Source: Schizophyllum amplum
Taxonomy: Eukaryota; Basidiomycota; Agaricomycetes; Agaricales; Schizophyllaceae
Reading direction: 5' to 3'
Length of the DNA stretch: 64,000 nucleotides
Assembly: GCA_007026445.1 (NCBI GenBank)
Contig: VDMD01000001.1
Span: 2,232,001 to 2,296,000 of the forward strand
Shown: piece after piece, positions 20,355-31,881 of the stretch
How positions within the stretch are numbered: position 1 is the first letter of the stretch
How the letters are laid out: every line of letters starts with the position of its first letter
Made by a program: the position numbers and the translations under genes
The notes under the pieces: model-generated
What the model saw: only the letters and a program-made list of their open reading frames with translations
Told to the model about the DNA's origin: nothing
Database searches by the model: none

Positions 20355-20457
20355 CCGTAGGTCTACCACTCCGGAAAAGCGTGTCATCCTTGTGCAGGGG
20401 CCATGCTAATCTTCTCTGTATCGTTCCAAATTTTTCGTATGTCACCCCGAAGGGGAC
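20355..20457 (-). ncRNA. U6: U6 spliceosomal snRNA
   Basis: The minus strand from 20457 reads GTCCCCTTCGGGGTGAC (5' stem-loop), then an A-rich segment, GGAACGATACAGAGAAGATT with the invariant ACAGAGA box, AGCATGGCCCC with the AGC triad, and CACAAGGATGACACGC of the internal stem-loop. This core is nearly identical to U6 from yeast to man and has no intron. It pairs with U4, then with U2 and the 5' splice site in the spliceosome. The 3' end is uncertain: a TTTT lies at 20375-20378, as inside yeast U6, and the sequence continues as GGAGTGGTAGACC, similar to other U6 tails. No convincing TATA element is seen at -30. Confidence 0.93.
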
Positions 20458-21435
20458 ATAAGTACGGCACGGTGCGGCCAGAGGCTCCATGAAGGTTTGG
20501 GTAATTTCTGAGGCCGAGGGTTGCGCCGCACGCGCGGCCAACGCTGCGATTCTCTCTCCTTCAATGAACTTAATGCCAGACAGCTGTACTTAGAACTTCA
20601 AATCCATTATGGATCCATCTACATATCAAAATATTGAGGAAACATCTGCGGCCACTCCGTCATGCAGTTCAACCCAGCTGCCCGAGACGCGTGACCGAAC
20701 CACGTGACCGTGTCAATGGCAACAGATTCCAAACAGATTCAAACAAACTGGAACAGGACTGCAACTAGACTTCATATTGCAGTGCAGCTCAAGAAAGGTC
20801 AACTTGACCTTGCGGCCAGGATCCACAAACGCTGTAGTCCGGTCCCGGTCACGGCCCGCTAGTACTCTTTTCGTGAGACCCGCAGAACTCTGACCGGCAT
20901 GTCGTCGCACCCGCACTGACGTCGGGTGTCTCGTCAAGCGCTGGGCGTTCCTTCTATCTCGTCTGAAGCGTCGCTGGGACGCCGCCCACTTTTTTGAATC
21001 TCCCTCAACCCGACGCCTAAGTATCCCGGATCCGGCGGTCGCATTGCACAGAGCGGCCGCATATCTGCCGTAGCGCGCCGCTCGTTCCTGTACCCGTCCT
21101 CGATATCTGATGGACGTTTGTACCTTTTGCCCGCATGGACGCCTCCCATGGGCGGCCATTGGAACCTGCAGCAACAGCGCTGCTCTGAGCATGCCCGCAC
21201 GCCAGACGGTGTTCTCAAACGCGCAAATGGCTCATGGCTCGGCAACGCGCCATGCAACGCCCAGCTTTTCTCCCCAGAACCCCTTGATCACTGAACCGCC
21301 AGCAGACCATATAAAAGCCGTCGTTCTTGTCCACAATCCCTCACTCCTTCTTCGGTTCTTTCTTCTCATCGACTCTTCCGAGCTCGAGTCACCACTTCAC
21401 TCTTTATTATCCTCCATTCTTTACCTTCTATCGCC
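20458..21435. other. Intergenic region with promoters of U6 and the AA11-like gene
   Basis: Nearly 1 kb without a supported gene. The left part should hold the U6 promoter, the right part the promoter and 5' UTR of the secreted AA11-like protein. Open frames near 20713-21257 show no family features. Confidence 0.4.
21310..21317 (+). promoter_or_regulatory. TATA box of the AA11-like gene
   Basis: TATAAAAG about 119 nt before the start codon, followed by a pyrimidine-rich stretch typical of highly expressed fungal genes. Confidence 0.55.
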
Positions 21436-22523
21436 ATGAAGTCCATGTTCTTCGTCCTTGCCGCGCTTGCGTCGGCCCTGTCCGTCTCCGCGCACATCGA
21501 GATGTCGTCCCCGCCGCCCCTGCGCTCGAAGCACAACCCGAACGCGGGCCAGAACATCGACTACTCGATGACCAGCCCGCTTGACGCCTCGGGCGCCAAC
21601 TTCCCGTGCAAGGGCTACCTCTCCGATGCCTCAGGCAAGGAGTCCGTCGCCAGCTGGTCCGCCGGCTCCACGCAGACTATCACGTATGTCCTCGATTTGT
21701 TCTGCATCCGGCCCCATGCTGACTCGTTTCTGTTCAGCCTTGAGGGCAGCGCGATCCACAACGGTGGCTCGTGCCAGCTCTCCATCTCCGAGGACGGTGG
21801 CTCGTCGTGGAAGGTCATCAAATCGTTCATGGGCAACTGCCCGGCTAGCACCAGCGGCGTTAGCATGAGCGTGACCATCCCGAGCGACGTCAAGAGTGGC
21901 GATGTCGTTTTCGCCTGGACCTGGAACAACAACACCGGCAACCGCGAGATGTACATGAACTGGTATGTTCCGGCCATCCTCTCAAATCTGCCTGGATCTC
22001 ACAGCATTGCAGCGCGATCGTGACGATCGAGAATGGTGGCGCCGGCCTCTCCTCGTACCCAGACATGTTCGTCGCCCAGCTCAGCAACATCAACTCCTGC
22101 ACTGTTCCGGAGGGCGTCGATGTCGAGTACCCGAACCCGGGCACCCAGGTCGAGCGCGTTGAGGGCAAGCTCGGCGCACCAGTCGGTGACTGTGGCTCCT
22201 CGTCCGGTGGTGGCGGTGCCGCGCCCCCTGCTACTACTTCCCCTCCGGCCACGACCGCCCCTCCGGCCACGACCGCCCCCGCGACCACGCCGCCTGCCAC
22301 TACCGTCGCTCCTCCGGCGACGACCGCCCCGTCCACCGGCGCCTGCCCGGAGGGTCTGGTCCGCTGCGACAGCGAGTCCTCCTGGTCCATGTGTGGCTCC
22401 GGCTACTGGCAGTCGATGGGCGCCGTGCCGGGCGGCATGGTCTGCCGCGACGGCGCGATTGTCGCTGCGCGCAAGCGTGCTCTCCAGAGCCACAGGCGCA
22501 ACTGGAACAGCCGCGCGCTGTAA
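21436..22523 (+). CDS. Secreted AA11-like lytic polysaccharide monooxygenase-type protein with X278-type C-terminal module
   Basis: Exons 21436-21683, 21738-21962 and 22013-22523 give 327 residues. A signal peptide (MKSMFFVLAALASALSVSA) ends directly before His-Ile-Glu-Met, so the mature protein starts with His, as needed for a copper His-brace. The second His would be that in GSAIHNGGSCQLSI; MYMNCAIVTI holds a candidate axial Tyr. PLDASGANFPCKGY and WKVIKSFMGNCP match the AA11-type pattern, a family known to oxidise chitin. A Pro/Thr/Ala linker (APPATT repeats) leads to a Cys module, CPEGLVRCDSESSWSMCG to GGMVCRDG, resembling X278 modules found on AA11 enzymes. Activity is inferred; the sequence is divergent enough that it may be an LPMO-like, non-catalytic protein. 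Codon use is strongly GC-biased, suggesting high expression. Confidence 0.75.
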
Positions 22524-23078
22524 GCGTCTCGCGAGTCTACCTCCACGGCTTTCAAGACGCATTGACGAGCTTCTGACGAGCCTCTCAACGCACATCTACG
22601 CATGATGGCTATTTATTAGATTATTTATTGGGCGGCGCTACCTAGCTGAGCATATGTTTGTTTGTATGTGTAGCATTTCGGTACTGGTGGAATAACATCC
22701 CAAGCCGCCTTGGAAGTCTCTGAATCTGTTTGTTTATGAGCGCTGAGCGCTGAGCCCTTCAATTGCGAGATGTTGCATTTAGTATATTTCGCGTCCAAGC
22801 AAACCCCTTGAAGCTCGGTAACCTGAGTCACGTTCCAAGAACCGACCTGTCACCTCAGACCGGCTCTAACACTGAGCTTGAGGTACTTACTTTACTTGAG
22901 TCTTCGTGAGTCGAGCAGCGAGCTGAAGATCATGATGAACATGGAGTCACACTGAGCCTCCCAATCGGGCCGGTTCCCGATCAGTAAGTGCAGAGCAAAC
23001 AGCGACAAACATTTATAAGATTATTCCCCTCTGTCATCGGCACCCTCTTGACCAGAACACTCAACGAAGACAATAACG
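22524..23078. other. Intergenic region
   Basis: About 0.55 kb between two plus-strand genes. Contains a direct-repeat GAGCGCTGAGCGCTGAGC near 22738 and the expected 3' UTR and promoter. No gene seen. Confidence 0.4.
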
Positions 23079-24682
23079 ATGGCAGACTCCATGGATGGAC
23101 ACCTCTTTACCTGCATGTCGTGCTCCATAGCATTTACGTCCCCTGAGGAGCAGAGTGAGCCTCGCACTCACACATCGCACGCCCCATCTAACGCACTGCA
23201 GGGACGCACTACCGCTCCGACCACCACAGATACAACATGAAGCGCCGGGTTGCCGGACTTCCCCCCGTATCTGCCCTCGCTTTCAACCAGAAGGTGCTTG
23301 ACCGGCGCCAGGAGACGGCGGTCATGACCTCCCCTAAGGGCACCAGCTGCGAGATCTGCGGGTGCGTGCTCCAGTGGCCATATATACCCCACATAATATT
23401 TAGATCGTCCTACAGGAAGGCATATACCACCGAGAATGCGTACCGATCGCACGTGAACTCCAAGAAGCACAAGGAGAACGAAGTGAAGGCCGCCCAGAAG
23501 GCCCTGAATCCCACTGTTATCTCAGAAAAACAGCCAGAGGCCACGCCCATCGAAGTTCAGGACACCGTTGAGAGTGCCGTGGTACCGCCAGTTGCTCAGT
23601 CTAGCGAGGAACCTGTTGCTTCCACCTCGCAGCCGTCCGAGTCCATGGACGTCGACGAGGAGGATGATGAAGACATCAACATGACCATCGATCAGAAAAT
23701 AGCCGCCGCCCGTACGCGTCTGTCGCCCGACACCAACTGCCTCTTCTGCACGCAGACATCCACGTCGCTGTCGGCAAACCTCCTTCATATGTCCAGCGTC
23801 CACTCCTTCTTCATCCCCGATGCCGAGTACCTCACCGACCCCGCCGGTCTGATCACCTATCTCGGCGAGAAGATCGCGGTAGGCAACGTCTGCATCTACT
23901 GTAGCACATCTTCGCGCGAGTTCCGTAGCCTGGAGGCCGTGCGCAAGCACATGATTGACAAATCCCACTGCAAGATCGCCTACAGCTCGGAGAAGGACAA
24001 GCTGGAGATCTCTGACTTCTACGACTTCAGCACCTCGTACCCAGACTACGCGATCTGGAAGGAGAGGACAGTCAAGGGCAAGGGGAAGAAGGCCTTGGTC
24101 GCTGCCGAGGAGGAGGAAGACGCAGAGTGGGAGTCGGACGACGAGACGGGTGATGTTGACGAAGTCATCGAGGTCGTCGAGGACTCCGCGTCCGGATCCG
24201 ACGATTCAGACACCGAATCTGACGAGGACCCCTTACCCGAGAACACCATCTCGTACGGCGACACGCAATACGAACTCATCCTCCCCTCCGGCACGCGCAT
24301 CGGGCATCGCGCCAAGCGCTATCATAAGCAGCGCCAACTCGCAGCCCCTTACGCGTCGAGCCTTACGACGGATGGCGAGGAGCCCAAGGGCGCTGCGCTG
24401 GTGCGCAAGATGCTCGCCGACAAGAACAGCTGCCTTGTACCCGTCAGAGGCGACTTTGGCGCGTTCGGACGTGGCACGCAGGTGGTGAAGGCCAGGAACC
24501 GGGGTGAGGCGAAGGAGGCAAGGCGTCACGTCAAGGAGTTCAGAGACCAGAAGAGGCGCGAGGACTTCAGGACGAAGATCGGGTACAGAGGCAACAGCCA
24601 GAAGCATTACAGAGACCCTCGTACGTGCCCTCATATTCAGAGTAATGCAACCCCGCTGACGCTTTTTGCAGTGCTTCAGTAG
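23079..24682 (+). CDS. REI1: Cytoplasmic 60S subunit biogenesis factor Rei1/ZNF622
   Basis: C2H2 protein that acts in the cytoplasm in late 60S maturation, probing the exit tunnel and helping to recycle Arx1. Exons 23079-23154, 23202-23361, 23416-24620 and 24672-24682 give 483 residues. Zinc fingers: FTCMSCSIAF..HYRSDHHRYN at the start, CEICGKAYTTENAYRSHVNS, then CLFCTQTSTSLSANLLHMSS and CIYCSTSSREFRSLEAVRKH in the middle. Family blocks YNMKRRVAGLPP, DYAIWKERTV, LPSGTRIGHRAKRYHKQR and the terminal NSQKHYRDPLLQ are all present. An acidic stretch (EEEEDAEWESDDETGD) separates fingers and C-terminal domain. The last exon is only 11 nt, giving the conserved LLQ end. Intact. Confidence 0.95.
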
Positions 24683-24897
24683 GCGGATATGGGAGTTATT
24701 GGCCTGTGTACTGTGTATTGCATGTTCTGTACTTCATGATCAACAAGGGATACATAGCAGCATCTGAATGTGGAAAAGCAGTCCCACTCTTCTCAAGGTA
24801 CGGCGGCTCGTAATTTCTAGCTCTCGCTCTGTGCTTTCTGTATCACGCAGGGCGATCATTCAAACCATCTGCAAAAAAACTTCCCTCCTCCACTGGC

Positions 24898-26120
24898 TCA
24901 AAACACCAAACCACCACCTGCAAATGCTCGTAATTCAGCCTGCGCGCCATAGAAGATCTACTCGCACAGACCCACTCACCGTCGACCACAATATCAGTCC
25001 CATTGATATATCTCCCCGCCAAACTGCATAGCAGCACGCCCGCGCCCACGATCTCAGTCGGGTCGCCCATCCTTCCCATTGGGTTGCGCGCGTACCACTG
25101 CGCCCGCGCCGCCGCGAGGCCATCGCCCTCGTTGAGGATGGTGTCCATGTATCCTGGACTGATGCTGTTGACGCGGATGCCGTAGCGTGCCCACTCGGCT
25201 GCTAGGCAGTCCTTGACGTGGATGACGGCTGCTTTGGAGGCGTTGTACGCGATTTGGGGTTGCGGGTAGTTAACGGAGTGCCCGGAGATGGAGGCAATGA
25301 AGACGATGCTGCCGCCGGTGCCCTGTGCGACCATGCGCCTGTATGGGGAGAGTGGTCAGAGGGGTGTGGCACGGTGAGGTTGAACGGCGTGGTGGCGCGT
25401 TGTTAATGCGTAATCGACGAAGCACGGTATGTCGATCGGGGGATGAGGATTCTGAACAGCAGTACTGACTTTCCCACCGCTTGCGCACAGAGCCAGCTGC
25501 CCGTCGTATTCACGTCTAAAACGCGCTGCCAGTCGCGCAACGAGTGCTCCAGAGCATCGACTGTGCACACGATGCCGGCGCACGAGATCAGAGTGTCGAT
25601 GCTGCCGAGCTCGACGGCGGCTTTGGCAACCCCAGCCTCGACGGCAGCACTGTCCGCAACGTTGACAATGGCAGTTACGATCTTGCGGTCGGGAAAATCC
25701 GCGCGTAGTTTGTCGATGGGCGCGTGGGCCGAAGCGAAGGAAGGCTCGAGGTCGAAGAGGCAGATCCCGGACATACCGTGCTCGAGCAGAGCGCGGGCGA
25801 ATTCCATGCCTAGGTTGCCGGCGCCGCCAGTGACTGGAGGAGAGAGGGAGAAATGATGATCGACGAGGAAGAAGAAGGAGGAGGAGGAGAAGGAGGGAAG
25901 TTCAAGCCGTGAGCTTCGTTGGACTACAGTTCTAGTCCAATATACGCTGATATCACTCACCTATAGCATTGCCCGTCGTTGCAAAACGCAGTGACGCACG
26001 CTCTTTGGGATCCGTCACCGAGTCCGGGATTTTCTTCACGGCCGTGAGGGGGTTCTCCTTCGTGGACAGCATCATTTGAGGGCAGACCCGGTTGACGAGC
26101 TGATCGCGTTCGGTGGCCAT
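24898..26120 (-). CDS. Short-chain dehydrogenase/reductase, sugar-alcohol dehydrogenase-like
   Basis: NAD(P)-dependent classical SDR of 300 residues. Exons 26120-25961, 25833-25470, 25338-24980 and 24917-24898. The nucleotide-binding motif VTGGAGNLGMEFARALLE is formed across the first intron; DTLISCAGIV replaces the usual NNAG with SCAG; the catalytic Ser is in SIVFIASISGHSVNY and the YNASK motif gives Tyr and Lys; SISPGYMDT and VVDGGGLVF end the fold. The ISGHSVNYPQPQIAYNASKA pattern is like sorbose reductase and mannitol/arabinitol dehydrogenases of fungi, so a polyol or ketose substrate is likely. About 50 residues precede the fold, a typical N-terminal extension. The terminal 20-nt exon restores the conserved VDGG that plain read-through would lose. 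Confidence 0.88.
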
Positions 26121-27075
26121 GGTCTGAGGCGTCAGTGGAGAAAGTGGGCGGTACGTGGGGTTTTCAGGGAGGGACAGGAAGGGCGCGCTAATGGGCGAAT
26201 CACGGGTGCGGGGGATGTGGGGGTAGTGGTCACGCTGGGGTAGCGGGGGGAGGGGGTTGCCAATCAAGAGGCTTATGAGCCGGGCGCCTGTTCCATCGAT
26301 CCTGAATCACAGACGTCAGGCGCTCCCAATCTTTGCATACACACAATCGCGCGTCGACTTCAAGAAGGCGCTCGGCATCACGTCGCCCGTGTCTATCTTA
26401 TGCTGTGGCTTTCCCCTTGTGTGGGCGCGTTGTCCTTCGTCTTCCCTCATTCTTCCTCAGGGCCCTTTATCCTTTCTCACCTCTTCCCGTCTCCACGAGC
26501 CTCCCCAGTCTCGCCCCATCGATACGGGAGCGGGACGTACGGCAGATGGCAGAGCGACTTCGCGAAGCTCTCTACGTACCCTTGGACTTCGCGAAGCTCC
26601 AAGCTGACATGGGGCCAAACATCGACCCCAGGCCGATCCGCTATGAATTCGCTATCTCCGATGACCTACGCAGGCGAGGACGGTCTGCAGAACATATGCC
26701 CTCCGGCGACTCCATATTCAAGGGGCTTACCTGCAAAGGGTGAAAAGGACTGCTTTTCCACTTGTTTGCCGCTAGAGATATACTTCATAATTCCGTCTGC
26801 ACATCCGCACCAGAGCATGACGGGGCATAATCCGATGTCATCATGTAAGTCCACTACAAGAACACTTTGTATCCCAGATTCCGTGCCGTACCAAAGGGCA
26901 TGCAGTAAGTCGAAAGAAGCGGAGGCAGTGGCCGCCAAGATGCATCACTGCTGCAGGAGAAAGACGCAGAACATGGACTGGGTATACTAGCGATAAGGTA
27001 CTATAAGGTACGAAGGAAAGCACGACGACGAAACGACATGAGCAGAACTAGTTCTGTAAACAAGAGGCCGGGAAT
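26121..27075. other. Intergenic region, no supported gene
   Basis: About 0.95 kb. Plus-strand open frames (26257-26990) have Ser/Pro-rich composition without domain signals. A 15-nt direct repeat GACTTCGCGAAGCTC, with a CTTCGCGAAG palindrome inside, occurs at 26556 and 26585. The left end is promoter of the SDR, the right end the RAX2 3' UTR. Confidence 0.35.
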
Positions 27076-30000
27076 CTAGTACAAGTACGCGGCTGGAACA
27101 ACACCTTCCTGCCCTGAGCGCGGATCCCTCGCATACCACCATCTACGAAAAGTTGTCAGTTATGAGGCCAACAAGATGGAAAAGGGCGACTTACGCAGGG
27201 TCCCGATCATCAAGCACCTCCACCTCCGTCCCTGCTGCCAATGCAAGTTCTCCCTCTCCCGCCCCGTCAAAGGAGTACCGTGCATGTGCAGGACGGCTCT
27301 GCTCCTCCGCCAACATCCCATGGACGGCATCGCTTGGGGTGTCGGCTCGCACGTACCCGCCAGCGGCGAAGGGGTCATGGTTATCATCCGTCTCCCCATC
27401 GTGATCATGCGTCGACGGGCCCTTCTCTTCGTACTGGCTATGCGGGGTAGTAGCACCAGCAATAATGGTGTTGCGAGTCGCGGCGTTGATATGTTCAAGG
27501 AGGGACGATGGTCTGTGATGGATGGAGTCGCCATCGTCGTCGTCCTCTGTCTCGGCAGCAGCCACCTTATCGTCTCGTCGGGAGAACAAGGTCCACAGGA
27601 TGCCGATGAGCGCAAGGAAGAAGACGACACCGGCCGCGATAGCGATGGAAATTAGGATGACGACGCCAACGGCAAGGTATTCTGCAGGGAGGTTCAGTTT
27701 GCAGACTTGCTACATATGCGAATGACTCACTGCGCTGGGTGAAGTCAAAGGTTGATAACGAGCGGAAGAGGCCAGCTACAATGCCAGATGACCCCGAGGG
27801 AGACGAGGAGACCAAGTAAGGAATGAAAGTTTGACCGTCAAACAGCGCGGACGACGTGTTCCCGTAGTCAGAGACCGCCAAGGAGCCCGACACCATCAAC
27901 ATCCGGTCAGCCTCGATCACTCCGTTGGAGTCGTGCGTATCTTGCAGGGGCACCATCGTCAGCTGCGCCACATTTTCGCTGTCCCGCAGGTTGGAACCGA
28001 CAGATGACCAAGATGCACCGTTCCAGAAGTACAGGAAGGTGGATGAGGACGGGGATCCAACGCCGGCAGCGAACACACTGCTCGAGTTGCCGTTGTTGAC
28101 TTCGACGGCGGTCACGACGCCCGGAAGGGAGCCGTCGCCCAAACCGCTCCATGTGTCATTGTCGAAGGTAAACTGGGCGACATTGACGGTGTTGCTATCA
28201 ACAGCGATGGAGCCCCCAGCGATGAGAACTCCTTGATTGTCCTATAGGAGTTGATATCAGGATTATAACGAGGTCACGTAGGGGAGAAAACGTACGCCGC
28301 CATATGCAACCGATGCGACCTCGCCCTGGATGCCGTTGCCCAGCTGATTCCACTGCTTGGTCTCCGAGTTCAGGGTGCAGATCCCAGCACACGTCAATGA
28401 CCCCATCCTGGCGAAAGAGCCTGCGACGATGATCACATCGTTCTTCGACGAGGACTTCGTGATCGACCGAACCATTGCAGTCGAGCCGGAGCTGGCCTGA
28501 GGGGACTGCAGACCGCTGACGTCGAACGACTGCGCTGCGAGATCGTAGATTGCAAATCCGCTGACATCCGACCCGGACAGCGTGAAGTCACCGCCGATGT
28601 ACAACTTGTCGCCGTCGACCAACAGCGCGCGGACTGTCCCGTCGATCTGTGCACCCTGAAGGGCGGAGATGGTCGTGCTTTCCGGGTCATAGATCGCGAC
28701 TGCCTGCGATGTGCTCGAGCCATCGTTGAACGAAAAGTTGCCACCAATGATAGCGACTTCCGTGGATGACGACGAATTTGTCCAGAAGGCGCCAGCAAGA
28801 ACAGCCGGAGCGGCGGCAGAAGGCGGGGTCGGAAGCGGGTCAAGAGTACTCGACTGACGGCGCAATAGTTGGTGTAGCGGATTGCGCGGCATCCAGGACG
28901 CCGCCCTAGCAGCTTGAGCGTGCGCATGAGCGCGGGAAATGTACCTCTTGGCAGCGCTCGAGGACGATGAAGAAGACGAGGATGAGGACGAGTCGTCTGC
29001 CAGTTGAACACCGAGCGGCGTGACAGCCGGTCCGCTGTCGTCACCGTTCTTCAGCATCACCATGCCCGTGGCGCCATACTTCTGCAGCGCAGCAATGTTG
29101 CCAGCGCAGATGTGGGAGGAATCGTCCGTGCCATTGCCGATGAACGTCATGGCACCGACGACGAGGCCGCCGCTGTTCGTCCAGCCGCCATTCTCCAAGT
29201 CCCAGGTGGCGAGACCAGGCGCGTTGATCGCCGAGTCTGATCCGCTGTTGGGGTATAGCTTGGTGAAGCTACCGACAAGGACGAGCTCGTTGTTCGCGAT
29301 GGCCAATCCGGTGACAGGGCCGTCCACGCCACCGCCCAGCGCTGTCCACGAGTCATCCTGCACATTGTAGAGCGCGATGCCGTTCAGGGTGGAGCTACCG
29401 CCCTTGGTTGCATTGAAGGATCCGCCGACGTAGAGTTGGTCGCCGTTGAGCTGCAGTGCCATGACGGGACCATCGAGACCATTGTCAGCCATGCCGGCAA
29501 GGGCACCATTCTTGAAGGCAACAATGTTCGCAGAGCTAGACGCGTTCCCGCTTGACAGCGTGAAGTTACCGCCAACGAAGATCCCGTCCGCGTAGTGCGC
29601 AACAGCGACAACAGCATCGTCAGACGATCCGCTCAAGCTGGAGTTGCCACCGACGCCTGTGAAGAGGCCGAACCCGATGTTGTCGGCTGCCGTCTGCGTC
29701 GAGTTGTCGAGGATGCCAGTAGCATCGGCGATGGCGCTGTCGTCGAGCGGCCACTCGAGAAAGCCGAACGAGCTCTTCGCGCTGGAGCCTCCGGTGCCGT
29801 TACCGCTGTCTCCACTGTCAGTGACGTTCGCGCTGGTGAGCTCAAGCAGGACGCGGTCCGCAACAATCTCGTATTGCCCATTGGCACCGCTACCCTCAGG
29901 GGAGTCGGCGAGCGAGAGCGTCACCGTCGTGTGGAAGTCGGACGTGCTCGGGACAATGGGTCCGCTGTAGATGAGTTCCTGCTTGTCGTCTGTGTTGGTC

Positions 30001-31544
30001 TGCGAGACGGTCGTCACGTAGGGGTTCAGTCCCTGGCCCGGGAATACGACGATCTCAACATCGGTGCGGGCGTCGCAGTTCTGAAAGTTGGTGCATCCCG
30101 GCACGAGCAGGTACATGTTATACTCTCCGGAGGCGCTGACGTAGAGGTCCCAGGTGAACGACGGGCTGCTCGACGACGAAGTCCCGACATCCACATCGGA
30201 CACCATCACGGTCTGAGTGGTACCCGAGATGTCGGTGTTAGCAACCTTCGCGTACCAATCGCCGGTAAAGGTCGAGTTGGACGACCCGGGGGCATAGCAG
30301 GACTGGCCATTGTCGTCGGAGGTGGCAGATGCGAAGGCGCCAGAGGATAGCAGTTGCAGAATGTGCAGACCCGCCGACTCGCCTTGCCATTCGGATAGCG
30401 TGATCTGAACGCCAGTAATGGACAAAGCGCCGGATGTGAAGAGGAAGTCCTGGTATAGGATGGAAGAGTCTGTGGAGAGGGGGCAAGACTCCGAGCAGGT
30501 CTTGTTCGTGTTGTCCGAGGGATCAAGGTACTGTAAGGTTTGCACAGTGTTGTCGGGTATCGTCGTCACGCTGGGGTAAATTTAGCAAACGAGCCATTGA
30601 GAGGACCAAGTGACGCACCTGAACGCCGTTGTGCCCCGGCCATCTAGGAATGTATTCCCCAGTCGGACGCCGCTTGCACTCAAGGAGGAGAATTTCCTGA
30701 CAGTGACCTGAGCAGAGTTGCCGTCGGCTGCCAACCAGGTATTACTGGCGCCGTCGTCACCTCCGGGACAGAGTATGGCGTTGATGTTGCTGAAATCCGC
30801 GTCGTCAGACGACGGGGACCCACCAACCTCCGCATTGTCCAGTGGAACGGGGACGAGCGAGCTGGAGTACGGCGTTGCACCGGCCGAATATGGTACGTTG
30901 GGGTTGTTCGTGCCATTGACGGTTGTGCCATTGCCGCGGAAGGAAGCAATGAAGGATCCTGCGAAGAAGAGGCTGGACTTGGAGGAGTTGGTGCTGATGG
31001 AGTAGACGCGTGCGTCGGCGCCGGTGAGGCCGTTGAACGGAGCCTGGGACCAGCTATTCGCTTGCACGTCCCATATCGCAACACCGCGCCCCGGGCTCGA
31101 GAAGCTCCCGCCAAACCAGACTCTGTTGTTGTCCTCGTCGCAGTAGACCGCGTCTACCGCGCCGTCTGGTCCATCGTCACCGAGGGTTGAGAAGGAGTCC
31201 TGGGAGTACGACGCGACGTTCGAGGCCGATACTCCTTCTATCGACGAGAACTCGCCGGCTAAGTAGAATGTGTCTCCCAGCGCGCAGCCTGCGGATATGC
31301 GTCCACCCTCGTTCGTGGCTCCTAGGCGGGTGAGGGAACCGTCTTCGGTTGATCGGGAGAGGAGGGTCGCCGCGTCCTCGTCGTAGGTGGTCGAGTTGTC
31401 GAACACGCTGAGGCCTGCGAACGCGCCGGCAAGGCCTACGGTGCCCATGCGTTCGAAATCGACAAGCGGGACAGCGGCGAGGGAGGAGGAGGCATGGAGG
31501 GCGAGAGCTAGTGCAACGGGGAGGAGGGGAGATCTCGGTGTCAT
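27076..31544 (-). CDS. RAX2: Rax2-type cortical polarity marker with a C-terminal SH3 domain
   Basis: Exons 31544-30619, 30570-28296, 28241-27731, 27681-27195 and 27142-27076 give 1421 residues. Signal peptide (SPLLPVALALALHASSSLA), then a long extracellular part built of Kelch-like repeats with the GG-S/N-F pattern (LAGEFSSIEGVSASNVASY, GIFVGGNFTLSSGNASSSAN, LYVGGSFNATKGGSSTLNGI) and many N-glycosylation sites. One membrane helix follows (VVILISIAIAAGVVFFLALI) and an acidic cytoplasmic tail. The tail ends in an SH3 domain: ARYSFDGAGEGELALAAGTE, then VLDDRDPA joined over the last intron to WWYARDPRSG and GVVPAAYLY. In yeast Rax2 with Rax1 marks previous division sites; in filamentous fungi it affects tip growth. 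The SH3 domain is not part of the yeast protein as I know it and suggests direct recruitment of Pro-rich partners. Confidence 0.9.
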
Positions 31545-31881
31545 GGCGAGATTATTACTAGCATAAGGGAGAAGAAGAGAAATAAAAAGGAGGTGGCCCG
31601 GCAAACGCGGCTTGGGCGACGAGGAGACCTGCCCGACTGCGACTGCGAGCTCGCTGTTGCCAACGACGAAAGGAGCGACGTGAGAAGATCAATGTTCAAC
31701 AAATCATCCCAACTCGTGGTCGTCAACTACTATCCACGTGCCCCGCGTAAGTCGCGTGCTCACTTCATGTTCGTATTCACGACATACAGATATTCACTTC
31801 ATGCTCGTGTTCACAACATATGGTTACGGGCTACAGTCATTTCTAAATGGTAAACACGATTCCCGATAGATAAGTACTCCC
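31545..31881. other. Intergenic region
   Basis: About 0.34 kb between two minus-strand genes; expected to hold the RAX2 promoter and the aldo-keto reductase 3' UTR. No element recognised. Confidence 0.4.

Noticed and set aside
29595..30350. 251-residue plus-strand frame inside RAX2
   Set aside because: It lies antisense to well-supported RAX2 coding sequence; such frames are common in GC-rich DNA and it has no domain pattern.
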